From Capsicum annuum (lineage: Eukaryota; Streptophyta; Magnoliopsida; Solanales; Solanaceae): a DNA stretch of 64,000 nucleotides. The stretch spans positions 97,210,648-97,274,647 of the forward strand of contig NC_061120.1 of the NCBI RefSeq assembly GCF_002878395.1, given 5' to 3'. This document shows positions 10,765 to 21,640 of this stretch, in pieces. The notes beneath the pieces were generated by a model that did not search any database, was not told the DNA's origin, and saw only the letters and a program-made list of their open reading frames with translations. The translations under genes were made by a program, and so were the position numbers. The first letter of the stretch is position 1. Each line of letters opens with the position of its first letter.

Positions 10765-12367
10765 TGTTGGGTCTCAAATGCACACGTAAGTGCACGTGAT
10801 CGTACAAGTAGTGTAAAGACTTAGACAGTCAGATATCGTTCCCACGAGGACTAAGAAACTAGAAATTTAATCAACTTTTAGTTTTAGACAACTAGGTATT
10901 GAGTGTTATAGCATATCAAGATGATTGTAAATTTGTGAATGAAATTGTAAATTATTAAACAAGAAATAACAATTGGTGACTATAGCAAAGCAAGCAATGG
11001 TTGTAATCAATAATGAAGATGATTCTAGGGTTGAGGCATTTTGAACAATCATACAATTCTCTATTCTTATCACACTCTAATTGGTTATCGGGTTGTTGAT
11101 TCACAAGGTTTATGCCATAATATTGGTCTCCCGACCTCAAATCTTCTATCTATTGAATATTGTAGATACAACTCCTGCAGAGATACAACAATTCTTCTAG
11201 ATTCATAAAGTTATCTTCTTGCAATTCTAGGTATAGCCCTATCCTAGATGCTAATTCAAACCCCTTATTTTATAAAAGGATAAGAACCTTGCTCCTTAAT
11301 TTCTTCTTTCCGTCCTACGATTCTCCTCCCAGATGCATATAGAAATATAGATTTTTCTAATGGAGGCCACTCATCGAAATAGTAAGCTCAAGAAATTAAG
11401 AACATCCCGGATGATAATCCAAAAAGAAACTATGAATAAGAATATAAAAGAGTAATCATGTCCTTGACCTCAACCTCAGAATAAGGGTGTTTAGCCACTC
11501 ATGTTTGAATTCAGCATCCAAAATAAGTAATTAATCATACCTAAAATAATTCTTGAGGTAAAGAAGTTCAAAAGAAATGTTAAGAACCCTAAAAGAGAGA
11601 ATTTTCTACTTTTCCGCCGCTGCTATGCTTGCCCAAAATGTTTTTGTAATTATGCTCACATGTTCCTTTTATACTTGGGAAAATTTCACCAGATCTGAAC
11701 CCTTGACGCGACGCATCACTAATCGCGTTGAACCAACCAACGCGTCTGGAATTCATCTTTGAAAATCAAGAAAAGTCAATTTATTCACCACACGATGTGA
11801 TGCGTTGACATTACGTTGTGTCACTGGAACTTGCTCCTCAGAATTTGGCTAAGTGTCAAAACTTTAGGCATCGACGCGACGCGTTGATATCACATCGATG
11901 CACTGGAAGTTGCTCTTGAAATTTCTTTTAAGGTAGGAAAATCACACATCGATGCGATGCATTGACATCGCATCGATGCACTGGATGTTGTTCTTTAATT
12001 TTTGGCTAAGGTACAATATATTACCAATTGATGCGATGCGTTGAGATCGCATCGTATCATTGGTTTTTTTCTCCAGTTTCTTTCTTTCATCTCGTCAAAC
12101 CTCATCTCATTTCTTTTCTCTTTACTCTCGTGCATCTCTGTATTCTTTTGCCTTCTATCCTTATGGTCTTTTGCCTTTTCATGATATGTATCCCATTTTT
12201 TTCCAAATCTACTGCAAATTAACCTTGTATCTCTAATCACAACAGTTAGCCACGAAACAAAATTTAACTCATAATTCAATATATTTAACACACTTTTTAT
12301 TCTAAAAACAAGTCTAAATATGGGTAAATAGCAGTGTTTGGACATATAAATACACCCAAGATCACCA
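10765..12367 (-). mobile_element. Athila-type 3' LTR, inserted in chromovirus A
   Basis: On the minus strand the LTR begins TGGTGATCTTGGG directly after a polypurine tract and ends near GTTTGAGACCCA. It contains the CCTCGTGGGAACGATAT phrase (minus strand, about 10833-10849) commonly seen near the end of Athila LTRs. About 1.6 kb. The left edge (10765 or 10768) is uncertain by a few bases, and the TSD is not readable because the other end of the element has been lost. ORFs inside it are chance. Confidence 0.65.
11790..12060. repeat. Four 78-79 bp units, each with a long hairpin
   Basis: Unit hairpins lie at 11790-11821, 11869-11900, 11947-11978 and 12026-12057. The best is perfect: CATCGATGCGATG, loop CATTGA, CATCGCATCGATG. 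All four loops read CGTTGA or CATTGA. Unit spacers share CACTGGA-TTG-TCTT phrases. A fifth, more degenerate hairpin lies at about 11703-11733. Differences are mostly C/T or G/A at CpG sites. Confidence 0.8.
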
Positions 12368-12377
12368 CCCCACACTT
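12368..12377 (-). promoter_or_regulatory. Polypurine tract of the Athila-type element
   Basis: Minus strand AAGTGTGGGG immediately precedes the LTR start TGGTGATC. It is the same tract as at 41333-41342 in element D. It primes plus-strand DNA synthesis. Confidence 0.65.
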
Positions 12378-12712
12378 AAAACCTTGTTCGTCCTCGAACA
12401 AGTTCAAGCAGAACAAGCATCAAACCTTTTAATCACAACCTAAGAACCGTGCTAGTGTTGGGTACATGAACCTTTATTTTACGCTTCATTGTCCCGACAG
12501 TGTCATTCAATTTGTTGGAAAACTTAATATAAGCATGAAATCAAGAATTCAATAAGTAATCCAAACTTTCATCCGCATGCACTCTCACAACAAGAAAGTT
12601 TCCCTATATCACTTACAATTTAACAATCTTAATCAGGAGAGGAATATTAACATTCAATCGCTCGGTCTCAACAAAGAATTCATACATAATAGGAAATAAA
12701 CCATAGGCTTGC
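12378..12712 (-). mobile_element. Non-coding 3' internal region of the Athila-type element
   Basis: About 335 bp with no ORF, between the polypurine tract and the start of chromovirus B's 3' LTR. It probably belongs to the element owning the LTR at 10765-12367 and was cut by chromovirus B. Confidence 0.4.
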
Positions 12713-15131
12713 TGTAACACCCCGGAAAATGGGTCCCGGAGCGTCACACGGTGCTTGAGGCTAAGAGTAGCCCCAAGCTAACCCTTTGAGCCATTTTCAT
12801 TCAGTTCAACACAAATCAATGGGATTTCCATAAATAACCCTCAAATATCAACAGAGTAATCATCATCCAAGAATAAAAGAATTTCAGAAAGATAACAAAA
12901 TACGACTTAATAGTCAACTCCCAACATCTATACTAGGCTGACAAGCCTCTAAGAAAATCAATAAAACCAGCGAACCATAAAGATATGCCCCAACTGACTC
13001 ATACTCAGTTATCAAATGTAAACAATTTCGTGAAACCAACATCAGACATCACATCCTCGGAAAATGAGGACTCACCACAACTGAGGATGTAGAATAGCAT
13101 GCCCGAAGAATCACTGTCGAACCTGGAACTAAGCACCTGAACCTACATTCCGAGAAAATGCAGCCCACATCTGAAGATGTGGGTCAGTACCATAGAAAGA
13201 AACCAAGTATATGGGGGTGTATGCAGTTGTATAAACATCATCATCATAAATATTTAGAAGAAATATGCAGGATGTATGAAAGACTCACATAGCCCGAAGA
13301 AAATCATCATAATCATAAGAGGATGAAATAAGTACAATAACACATGTGAGTCATTATATAATTTATCAATCACTTTCAGTTCATCAAGAATATCAATTCT
13401 TATAATGTAAATATCATTTAAATCTTTCGAAAGAATAACTTTCACAATTCCACTTTCAAATCACTTCACCATTCACCATAGACACAAGGAAACACACACA
13501 CACTGGGAGATCCTATAACCGACATAAATCATGTGAGCTACATAGTGTTAACGTATAACTCACGTTGGGGAGAGCCGTCCTGTCCTTTCCATCAGAGTAG
13601 GACTATCGATATCAAATCCACACAAACTAGTAATCAATATATAAATCAGACTCAGGCTCACTCCTACGGGGGCACGTAGTTCTAGGGAAGTAAGGTCGCT
13701 TTATAAATCCCACTCGGTGCTAAAGATTTCTCCCAGACTTAGCTCAGATCATTTCAAAGACAATGCACAACAAAACAATTTTAGTAATATATAAATATAC
13801 ATTGGGAGCCATCATGCTTCCCATCTATCAAAATCAACCACGTTGTGGATTTCTTTCACACTCGAATTCAAAACAATTCCATTAAGACCAAAAGGTCAAA
13901 TCATTTAAAATATCTCAAATATTCAACATGACCGTGCTTATAACACACACTTTCTCAAAAAAACATTATTTTCAATGCGGATTCATGACCCAAATATCAA
14001 AATCATGATAAATAACATTCAAGATTCATGCTTTATATCTCCACACATGTAAATTCATCTTTCAAAATTATAAACATCAAGATTTCATAATAATCATCAT
14101 AAGATTTGGGTTCATGCTTCAAATTCGTAAAAAAAAAATCAAATAAAAATCATGCATTTGTAAAGAAAATTACTTTTGGGCATAAGAACAAAAGAGAGTT
14201 CTTGTTGAAAAATCCCACATACCTTGAATGATGAACTTTAGATCGATACTCATTTTTGAGATGTTAATCGTGCCTTTGAATGATGGTTCTTGGAGTTCTT
14301 GAACTAGAAACTTGGAATCTTGAATAAATTTGCAGAATTAATGGTGAACTTTTGAGGTTCTTGAAGTTGGATGTAAGAGCTTAGGGTTTTCTTTTTGAGA
14401 GAATTTGATGAAATATAACAAATAATGCTTCTAATAGGCTTTCATATAGGGTTTGGATGGATTTTGGGTGAGGGGGAATGACCAAAACGCCCCTAAAAAT
14501 CAAATAATTCTCGAATCTGTCCTTTGGTGGACTGTTTTGATAGTCTGAAGTAGATCAACCATAACGTTTTACTCTATATCCAAATTAGATGAAACTAATT
14601 TCATTAGAAAGAGGACTCTCTTATCTTTCCGTTGATATATATTATCTCACCCAGATCATTGTGTACGAGGAGTTATGATCGTTTGAAGTTGACCCAAAAA
14701 TTCGCTTTTGATAGGCTGAAGTAGATCGACCATAACTTTTTGCTTCGATAGAAAAATTGGATAAAACTAATTTCATTGGAAAGAGGACTCACAGATCTTT
14801 CCGTTGATATATAGTAGATCAGGCAGATCATTATGTACAAAGAGTTATGATCATTTAAAATTGGAGCAAAAATACGTCAAGCCTCAGTACTTTTTCCTGC
14901 ACGTTTTACTGTTCACTACTATTCACGCTTCGATCGGAATGTTCATAACTCGTCGCTCGGGTGTCCATTTTGGATGATCCACATATCGTTGTAAATCTTA
15001 TTTGATACTCTACACAATGGTGGGTCATAATCTAAGACATTCCTCACGAAAAATTTATAATTCATTCTAGAAGATAGAACCCAACACGTTTACGCACAAA
15101 ATTTCAACGAAAAATTTTCTGGGGTATTACA
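12713..15131 (-). mobile_element. Chromovirus B 3' LTR
   Basis: On the plus strand it runs TGTAACACCCCGGAAAATGG to TTCTGGGGTATTACA, 2419 bp with TG/CA ends. It adjoins a polypurine tract at 15132. Its left 128 bp match the 5' LTR remnant at 20145-20272 closely (CACACGG-CGCTTGAGGCTA block, CTAACCCTTTGAGCC block). A TATA-like CCCTATATGAAAG lies on the minus strand at about 14440-14455. No genes inside. Confidence 0.9.
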
Positions 15132-15146
15132 TCATCCCCCCTTGGA
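15132..15146 (-). promoter_or_regulatory. Polypurine tract, chromovirus B
   Basis: Minus strand CCAAGGGGGGATGA ends immediately before TGTAATACCCC, the LTR start. The same arrangement is seen at 63158-63172. Confidence 0.85.
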
Positions 15147-15340
15147 AACATTCATCCTCGAATGACGCTAGACATGCCAAGATTAGATAGGGAATAGGGC
15201 ATACAGCTGAAACCATTCGTTAGACTCATCACCACATCGTTCGTCACTCCGAATGCAACATAGAATGCATGAATTCAAGAAACTACAGCTGAACACACAA
15301 TAAATGACAGCTGCTGCAACTTTTATCAAAAGTGCATGAT

Positions 15341-15778
15341 TTAGTAAAAAATGGTACCTTCGGCTTGATCGGAGTTTGCGGAAAATAGGTGCAGGTACTT
15401 GGATCGCATATCCACCTCAGTTTCCCAAGTTGCACCCTCAACATATTGGTTTCGCCACAACACCTTGACCAAGGGAACTTCTTTGTTCCTTAGTCTTCGG
15501 ATACTGAAATCAAGAATCTCAACAGGAATCTCATCAAAAGAAAGATTTTCTTGAATGTCAGCAATCACAGAGGAATCCACTACCACAGCATCGCTAATAT
15601 GCTTTCTAAGCATGGAGACATGGAATATTGGATGAACAGAGGACAACTCGGAAGGCAACTCGACCTCATAAGCTACCTTACCAACACGGCTAAGAATTTT
15701 GTAAGGACCAACATAACGGGGACTAAGCTTCCCCTTCTTTTCGACTCTCTTCACCCCCCTCATGGGTGAAATTTTCAT
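15341..15778 (-). pseudogene. Chromovirus B integrase C-terminus with chromodomain
   Basis: A 145-codon open frame. It opens with the GPF/Y-like integrase tail (KKGKLSPRYVGPYKILSRVG, then VAYEVELPSELSSVHPIFHV). The C-terminal 50 residues (about 90-140) form a chromodomain: EIPVEILDFSIRRLR, then VKVLWRNQ and GATWETE. In the family, chromodomains steer integration to heterochromatin marked by H3K9 methylation. The frame is intact but separated from the integrase core by a frameshift near 15790, so it is no longer a functional domain of a polyprotein. It ends at a natural stop in front of 15341. Confidence 0.85.
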
Positions 15779-15797
15779 ATACAGTAGGTCACCAACT

Positions 15798-16415
15798 TCA
15801 ACTCAAGGTCTCTCTTTCTAACATCCGATATGACTTATGACGACTCTGCGCAGTTTTCAACCTTTCCCTAATCAACTTAACTTTTTCCATAGCCTCAAAT
15901 ACCAAATCAAGACCACTTACAGCTGATTCACCCACCTCGAACCAACCTATGGGTAATCTACACTTCCTCCCATATAAGGTTTCAAATGGAGCCATGCCAA
16001 TACTAGAGTGGAAACTATTATTGTAAGCAAACTCTATCAATGGTAAGTGATCATCCCAACTTCCCTTAAAGTCAAGTGCACAAGCTCTCAACATATCCTC
16101 TAAGGTCTAGATGGTCTGCTCAGCCTGACTATTGGTCTGCGGATGAAAAGCAAAACTCAAAAATACTTGGGTACCAAGACCCTTCTGAAAAGCTTTCCAA
16201 ATTTGCGAAGTGAATTGAGTACCCCTATCCGAAATGATAGACAAGGGAACTCCATGCAGTCTGACTAGCTCTCGAATATACAATCTAGCGTAATCCTCAC
16301 CAGTATATGAAGTATGAACAGGCAAGAAATGAGCAGACTTAGTCAACCTATCAACCACAACCCAAATGGAATCATGATGGCGTCGGAAAGGAGGTAAACC
16401 AATCACGAAGTCCAT
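15798..16415 (-). pseudogene. Chromovirus B integrase core
   Basis: DDE integrase core, in two pieces. 16415-16107 has all three catalytic residues: Asp in MDFVIGLP, Asp in SDRGTQF, and Glu in QAEQTI with exactly 35 residues between the last two (D-35-E). A stop follows the glutamate, and the frame then continues at 16094-15798 with YNNSFHSSIGMAPFETLYGR and the CRLPIGWFEVGE segment. The enzyme joins the linear cDNA to host DNA. Stops between the pieces and from the zinc finger upstream disable it. Confidence 0.88.
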
Positions 16416-16427
16416 ATTTGTCTCTTC

Positions 16428-16994
16428 CTACTTCCAGGTGGAAATACTTAACCCTTGCATCATACCACCAGGTCTTTGGTGTTTAACATTAACCTGTTGG
16501 CATATCGCATACTTAGCTACAAACGATGCTATATCTTTCTTCATGTCACTCCACCAATAGATTTCCCACAAGTCTCGGTACATCTTGGTGGCACCAAGAT
16601 AAATAGAATATCGCGCCCCGTGCACTTCAGCCATAATCCTCTGTCTCAGACCATCAACATTCGGGACAAACAATCTACCCTGCAATCTCAACACACCATC
16701 TCCCCCTTGGGAGAAAACCTCTACTTTTTGGTCCTTGGCTAACTCCTTCAGTCTGACCAAACTAGTATCTAAGTATTGCTTTTCCTTCACTTCCGAAACC
16801 AAGGAGGATTCGGAACTACTCTGAACCCCTATACTACCTTCAGCAGAGTCAAACAACCTAACCCCCAGTCTAGCCAAATGATGTACATCACAAGACAACT
16901 CTTTCTTACCTTCTACCACATGCGAAACATTACCCATGGACACTCTACTTAGGGCATCCGTCATAACATTGGCCTTGCCCGGATGGTACAGCAC
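16428..16994 (-). pseudogene. Chromovirus B RNase H end, linker and integrase zinc finger
   Basis: A 188-codon frame. It starts with the RNase H terminus (YHPGKANVMTDALSR, with the conserved DALSR). A Ser/Glu-rich linker follows, then the integrase HHCC finger at about residues 125-180. The finger is damaged: the second His position reads Y-S-I-Y-L-G rather than H-P-G, and the first Cys of the C-x2-C pair is Tyr (KYAICQQ). A stop precedes the integrase core at 16415. Confidence 0.85.
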
Positions 16995-17720
16995 ACTTAT
17001 ATCATAGTCCTTTCAAAATTCTAACCATCATCTCTGCCTAAGATTCAATTTTCTCTGGGTAAACACATACTACAGACTCTTATGATCAGTGAAAACATCA
17101 ACATGGACAGCATACAAATAGTGTCTCCAGATTTTCAAAGCAAACACAACAGCAGCCAACTCAAGGTCATGGGTGGGGTAATTCTTCTCATAGGGTTTCA
17201 ACTGTCTAGAAGCATAAGCTACCACCCTACCCTCCTAAATCAATACACAACCCAACCTAACTCTTGAACCATCACAGTACACCACAAAAACCATCAACAC
17301 CATCAGGCAAAGTCAAAATAGGGGCTGAAGTGAGTCGAGTCTTCAACTCCTCAAAACTCTTCTCACAAGATTCGGACCACAAGAACTTCACTTTTTTTTG
17401 GGTCAATCGAGTCATAGGAGACGCTATAGAGGAGAAACCCTCAACAAAACAGCGGTAATAGCCAGCTAAACCCATGAAACTTCAGATATCAGTCGGAGAA
17501 ATAGGTCTAGGCCAATTTCTAACAGCTTTGGTCTTTTAGGGATCAACTCTAATACCCTCGGAAGAAATAATATGACCCAGAAAAGCAACTGACCGTAGCC
17601 AAAACTCACACTTACTGAACTTGGCAAACAACTTGTGATCTCTAAGGTTTTGCAAGACAGTTCAAAAATGATCAGAATGTTCATCCTCACTACGGGAGTA
17701 CACCAGTATATCATCAACAA
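16995..17720 (-). pseudogene. Chromovirus B RT C-terminus and RNase H
   Basis: Continues the RT frame through shifts. 17475-17272 reads MGLAGYYRCFVEGFSSIASP, then FLWSESCEKSFEELK and PILTLPDG, the thumb/connection. 17270-17000 holds the RNase H blocks [24 protein letters not shown], [17 protein letters not shown] and VFTDHKSL, interrupted by stops. The first RNase H Asp lies in a disrupted DGSRVRLG block near 17262. It cannot give an active RNase H. Confidence 0.8.
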
Positions 17721-18435
17721 ACACTATGACAAACATATCCAGATATGGTCTGAACGGTCGATTCATGAGGTCCATAAAAGCTGCTGGGGCATTAGTTAAC
17801 CCGAAAGACATAACAAGAAACTCAAAATGGCCATAACGAGTTTGGAAAGCGATTTTTGGGATGTCATACTCCCTAACTTTGAGTTGATGATAGCCGGAAT
17901 GAAGGTCTATCTTTGAGAAATAACTTGCACCTTGCAATTGGTCAAACAAATCATCTATTCTTGGAAGGGGGTACTTATTTTTTATGGTGACTTTATTCAG
18001 TTGGCGATAATTAATGCATATACGCAAAGAGCCATCTTTCTTTCTCACAAACAACACCAGAGCACCCCAAGGAAAAACACTGGGCCTTATGAAACCCTTA
18101 TTTAGTAGATTGTTCAGTTGCTCTTTCAACTTCTTAAGTTTTGCAGGGGCCATACGATAAGGAGGAATAGAAATGGGATGAGTATCGGGAAGAAGAGCAA
18201 TGCCAAACTCTATCTCTCTATCAGGAGGTATCCCTGGGAGATCATCCAAAAAGACATTAAAAAAACTGATTGACGACGTTAACAAACTAGAGAGTTGAAA
18301 TCTTAGACTTAGTGTCTTTGACTCTAACCAAATAGTAAATACACCCCTTGGAAATAAGCTTTCTAGCTTTGAGGTAAGAGATAAAATGACTCTTCGGTTA
18401 CACAGAATTCCCAAACCACTCAAACACAGATGCAC
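17662..18435 (-). pseudogene. Chromovirus B reverse transcriptase
   Basis: The best-kept pol segment, a 257-codon frame. Residues about 70-256 carry the RT core: [15 protein letters not shown], the [14 protein letters not shown] block, [29 protein letters not shown] (with the first catalytic Asp), [17 protein letters not shown], and [13 protein letters not shown] with the F-V-D-D catalytic pair. These are intact. The first 55 residues are shifted relative to the protease linker. A frameshift after DEHSDHF removes the rest. The enzyme would copy element RNA to cDNA in the virus-like particle. Confidence 0.92.
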
Positions 18436-18830
18436 TCAGAAACTGAAACTTGACCACTCGGGTTTGACAATCAATAGAGGCATAAGAAGAATACAGCCAG
18501 TCCATACTCAGAATCATATCAAAATCTACCATGTCTAACTCAATCAGATCAGCCAACAAGACTCTATGAAGAACGGTAACAGGACACTTTTTCTACACTT
18601 TCCAGGCAACAATCGAATCACCCACTAGGGTAGAAACTAGGATAGGCTCAGGAATAATCTCAGAATTCATTTCAAAATTTACACCAATCAAAGGTGTAAC
18701 ATATGAGAAACTGGATCCAGGATCTAACAAAGTATACACATCAAACTAAAATATACGAAGCATACCAGTAACAATATCGGGAGAGTCCTCCTGTTCCTGG
18801 CAGGACTATAAAGCATAGAATCTATTATGG
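18436..18830 (-). pseudogene. Chromovirus B protease
   Basis: An aspartic protease region in broken frames: LLDPGSSFSYVTP (active-site D-S/T-G altered to D-P-G), then ILVSTLVGDSIVA, then LADLIELDMVDFDMIL and MDWLYS. The linker [19 protein letters not shown] follows towards RT. The Pro in the active site and the stops indicate loss of function. Confidence 0.75.
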
Positions 18831-19931
18831 CACTGCCTGCCAGCATTGCTAGAAGAGGCGCCCTGAGCTGGGGCTGGGCGAGTCGCTGGAACTGGAGCAC
18901 TAACAGTCCCTTGTCCATCCTGTGGACAATCTCTAACTCTATGACCCATGTCACCATATGGGAAATAACCCCTCTTCTCACCCAAACACTCACCCGAATG
19001 AGCCCTACCACACTTAGGACACAGGGGACGATTTGGCTTACTGCCAGTACTGTACTGGGACCTGGATGCATATGACCTGTGCGCTAGCAGATAATGGTGC
19101 TGGCATAGACGAACGATCCTAATACTAAGGGCGACTCCCTTCCTGCGATCTAGTCTAACCCTGTCTGTGTTGCTCAGACCTAGCTCTCTTATTCTGTCTC
19201 ATTCTATCTCTTTCCTTAATCTTTTCTACCTCAATCTGTTAGGCATGAGTCATCAGCCTAGAAAGATTTATCTCACTATTCAGCATAGTAGACCTACACT
19301 TCTTAACCACATAACTAGACACTCTAGTCAAAAACTTACTCATACTATCTCGATTATCAACCACTAAGTCAAGAGTATACTTGGCCAACTGATTGAACTT
19401 TAGACAGTACTCCCTAACAGCCATAGAGCCCTGTCGTAGGTTCATAAACTCTTCCACCTTTGCCTCTCTCATCTCTAAAGGGAAAAACTTATTCAGGAAT
19501 GCATCCTGGAACTCTTGCCAAGTTATTGGGATACCTCCCTCACCTCTACCTTTCCTCCAATCAAGAACCTAGTCATAAGCAAGGTCTTTCAACCTACATG
19601 TAGCCAACTCCACACTATGTTCCTCAGATACATGCATCATCTGAGTAATCTTCCGCGCCTCCTCTAAAAACAACCGTGGATCTTCATCAGACTTGGACCC
19701 ATAGAATTTCGGGGAATTCATCCGCATGAAGTCACGGATCATGTCAGCAGTTGAATCACCTCCCTACTGCTGTGGAGTTGGTCCCGGGTTGGCCTAAATA
19801 TTTGCAGTAACAGCTTGGGCCAACGCCTGAAAGGCTGCCCAAAATTCAACATGAGATATTTTTTCATTCAATGGGTCAGCGGGTTGAGGTTGCTGACCAT
19901 CATTATTTCTTCTCTCTCGGGGTGGAGGCAT
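18831..19931 (-). pseudogene. gag: Chromovirus B gag with zinc knuckle
   Basis: Starts MPPPRERRNNDGQQPQPADP at 19931, the standard chromovirus gag opening, 197 bp after the PBS. The capsid block is at 19472-19239: REAKVEEFMNLRQGSMAVRE, YCLKFNQLAKYTLDLV. It is the same frame as the start, broken by stops. The zinc knuckle lies near 19030-18930 in a shifted frame (CPKCGRAHSGECLG, then a CxxxGHRVRDCP-type block with one Cys lost). Role: particle structure and RNA packaging. Confidence 0.85.
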
Positions 19932-20127
19932 ATTTCTGAAAGAGAAGAGCACGAATCAATAGCAGAGAGAGACACTTTAAGCATGATAGGCTTCTAAAAG
20001 AAAAAATCATACTTTTTCCTAAAATGTCTTGTAGTCTCTTGCTCATAGATATGGTGTGTTACAAACCGATGATCAAGACTCTACTTAACGTGGCTTGTCA
20101 GACTCCCTAGGATACCTTAAAACCTTA

Positions 20128-20140
20128 GGCTCTGATACCA
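20128..20140 (-). promoter_or_regulatory. PBS for tRNA-iMet, chromovirus B
   Basis: Minus strand TGGTATCAGAGCC lies four bases after the 5' LTR end, as in chromovirus A. Confidence 0.9.
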
Positions 20141-20144
20141 AATT

Positions 20145-20272
20145 CGTAACGCCTCGAAAAATAGGTCCCAAAGTGTCACACGGCGCTTGAGGCTACGAGT
20201 AGGCCTCAAGCTAACCCTTTGAGCCATTTTCATTCAGTTCAACACAGATCAACGGGATTTCCATAAATAACC
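20145..20272 (-). mobile_element. Chromovirus B 5' LTR remnant
   Basis: The 128 bp next to the PBS match the start of the LTR at 12713 up to CCATAAATAACC and then diverge abruptly. The terminal TG on the plus strand reads CG. The remaining 2.3 kb is missing. Confidence 0.85.
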
Positions 20273-21640
20273 AATGAGTAAGTTGCATTGATGGTGTTTT
20301 TAGGTATTAAAATGGGTTGGCATCATAAAGAGGATCCTCCGCAAAGGCTCCATACTGCGGAGGGATCGCAAAACGCCACTGGAATGGCTTTGCTTTGGCC
20401 ATGCACCATAAACCTTGAGGTTTGCTTTGTCCTTGAGCCGCATACCCTGTGGTTTTCTTTGGCCTTGCACCGCATTTTCTTTGGCCTTTCTCCACAAAGC
20501 CAAACCCAAGCATCAAAAGTTACTCCAGTTTGATTTAATTTAAGGTAACTAAGGACTTCTCACCCTCCCAAATTGTTCCTAATCCTATATGGACAAAACA
20601 AAGGTCTTAAAATATGTTACTTACTTCTCAAAACTCCCAAATCATCTTTCCTTAAGCAAGAGAAGATAAACTACCTAGAATTGGGAATTTTAAGCTTCAA
20701 AGGTCAAATTTCTCTACGTTTTAATCGTTATCAAGACATGTGGGACTATCCTAAATCTCACAGGCATAAATATATCATTTTAATAAGTTTTAAAGATATA
20801 TAATTATGTAGATAAAAAGGGTTTTTTTGGAAATCATTTGAAGAGTATGCATTCATGAACCCATCTTTATGAAAGTATATGTTTATCATGAGGTTTTTAC
20901 ATGAACTTGAAATATATTTAAGTGTACGTATGTTATGAGAATTGAGAATTGAATTGAGAGCATGATTTTTGATATTTTCTCTCTCATGATGAAATTACTT
21001 GTCTTAATTAGTTTTGGGTTATTTTATTTTATGCATGATTAAAATCTTGAGTCATATGTTTTTCTATCAATAGTGAAATTACATGGCTACATAATCAAAT
21101 GAGAGGCTATTTTCTTGTTCTATAAATGATCTTTGTGTCAAACATAAGAATTTCACGTGATTAATGAAAGAGATGGCCACCCCATGTTAAATTCTTAAAA
21201 GAAAAGGGTTTTGCATAAGATTCATTTGACATTTGTTATGAGAACTCCCTCAGGTGGTGTTTAAATCTTTTGGGTGGTCATTAATGAGTCTTTGAATGAA
21301 AGGGCTATGATTATGACATGACATAAAATGTCTTGTAAGTCTAGGTATGACAATACCTATTATGGAATTCCCTTAACATGAAAGAAAAGAACGTCTAAAG
21401 TAAGATGCATGTTTTAAAAGGATAAAATAGGCTCTGAGAGAGTTAGATGATTATCCGAAGAAGGCACGAGCTCAGATAACTCATTGCTCAAAATCGCATT
21501 TTACCGATGTGGGTTTATTATGTCCTGAAACATGGATTGTCTCCACCAAACTGCTAGGCTCAAGAGACACTATCTGTCTTCTCAAAGTACTAGCTACTTT
21601 GTTCTTTACTGCTTTAAGTGTTATGTATACTTGAAAAACC
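20273..21640 (+). mobile_element. Plus-oriented LTR fragment
   Basis: Non-coding; phrases resemble the chromovirus A LTR (GTAGTTGGTATGACGATACC near 7795 against TAAGTCTAGGTATGACAATA near 21335; a TTAGATGATTATCCGAAG segment near 21440). It starts abruptly at the chromovirus B breakpoint. A short GC-rich 32-bp tandem repeat lies at 20389-20484. Ends not defined. Confidence 0.35.
20389..20484 (+). repeat. Three tandem 32-bp units
   Basis: The units at 20389, 20421 and 20453 begin TTTGCTTTGGCC, TTTGCTTTGTCC and TTTTCTTTGGCC, each followed by TGCACC/TGAGCC. The overlapping ORFs on both strands are products of this repeat. Confidence 0.75.

Larger units (their letters stand above)
12713..20272 (-). 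mobile_element. Chromovirus B (Tekay/Del-like), near complete
   Basis: Minus-strand Ty3/gypsy element in the order 3' LTR, PPT, integrase with chromodomain, RNase H, RT, protease, gag, PBS and partial 5' LTR. Domain order RT-RNase H-integrase is diagnostic for Ty3/gypsy, and the chromodomain marks a chromovirus. All genes carry stops or shifts. The 5' LTR stops after 128 bp, so one end was lost after insertion. Confidence 0.9.

Noticed and set aside
11790..12060. CRISPR-like repeat array
   Set aside because: Units are diverged hairpin-bearing LTR repeats in a plant nuclear context, with no unique spacers or cas genes.
20288..20533. Overlapping ORFs on both strands
   Set aside because: All derive from the 32-bp tandem repeat at 20389-20484.
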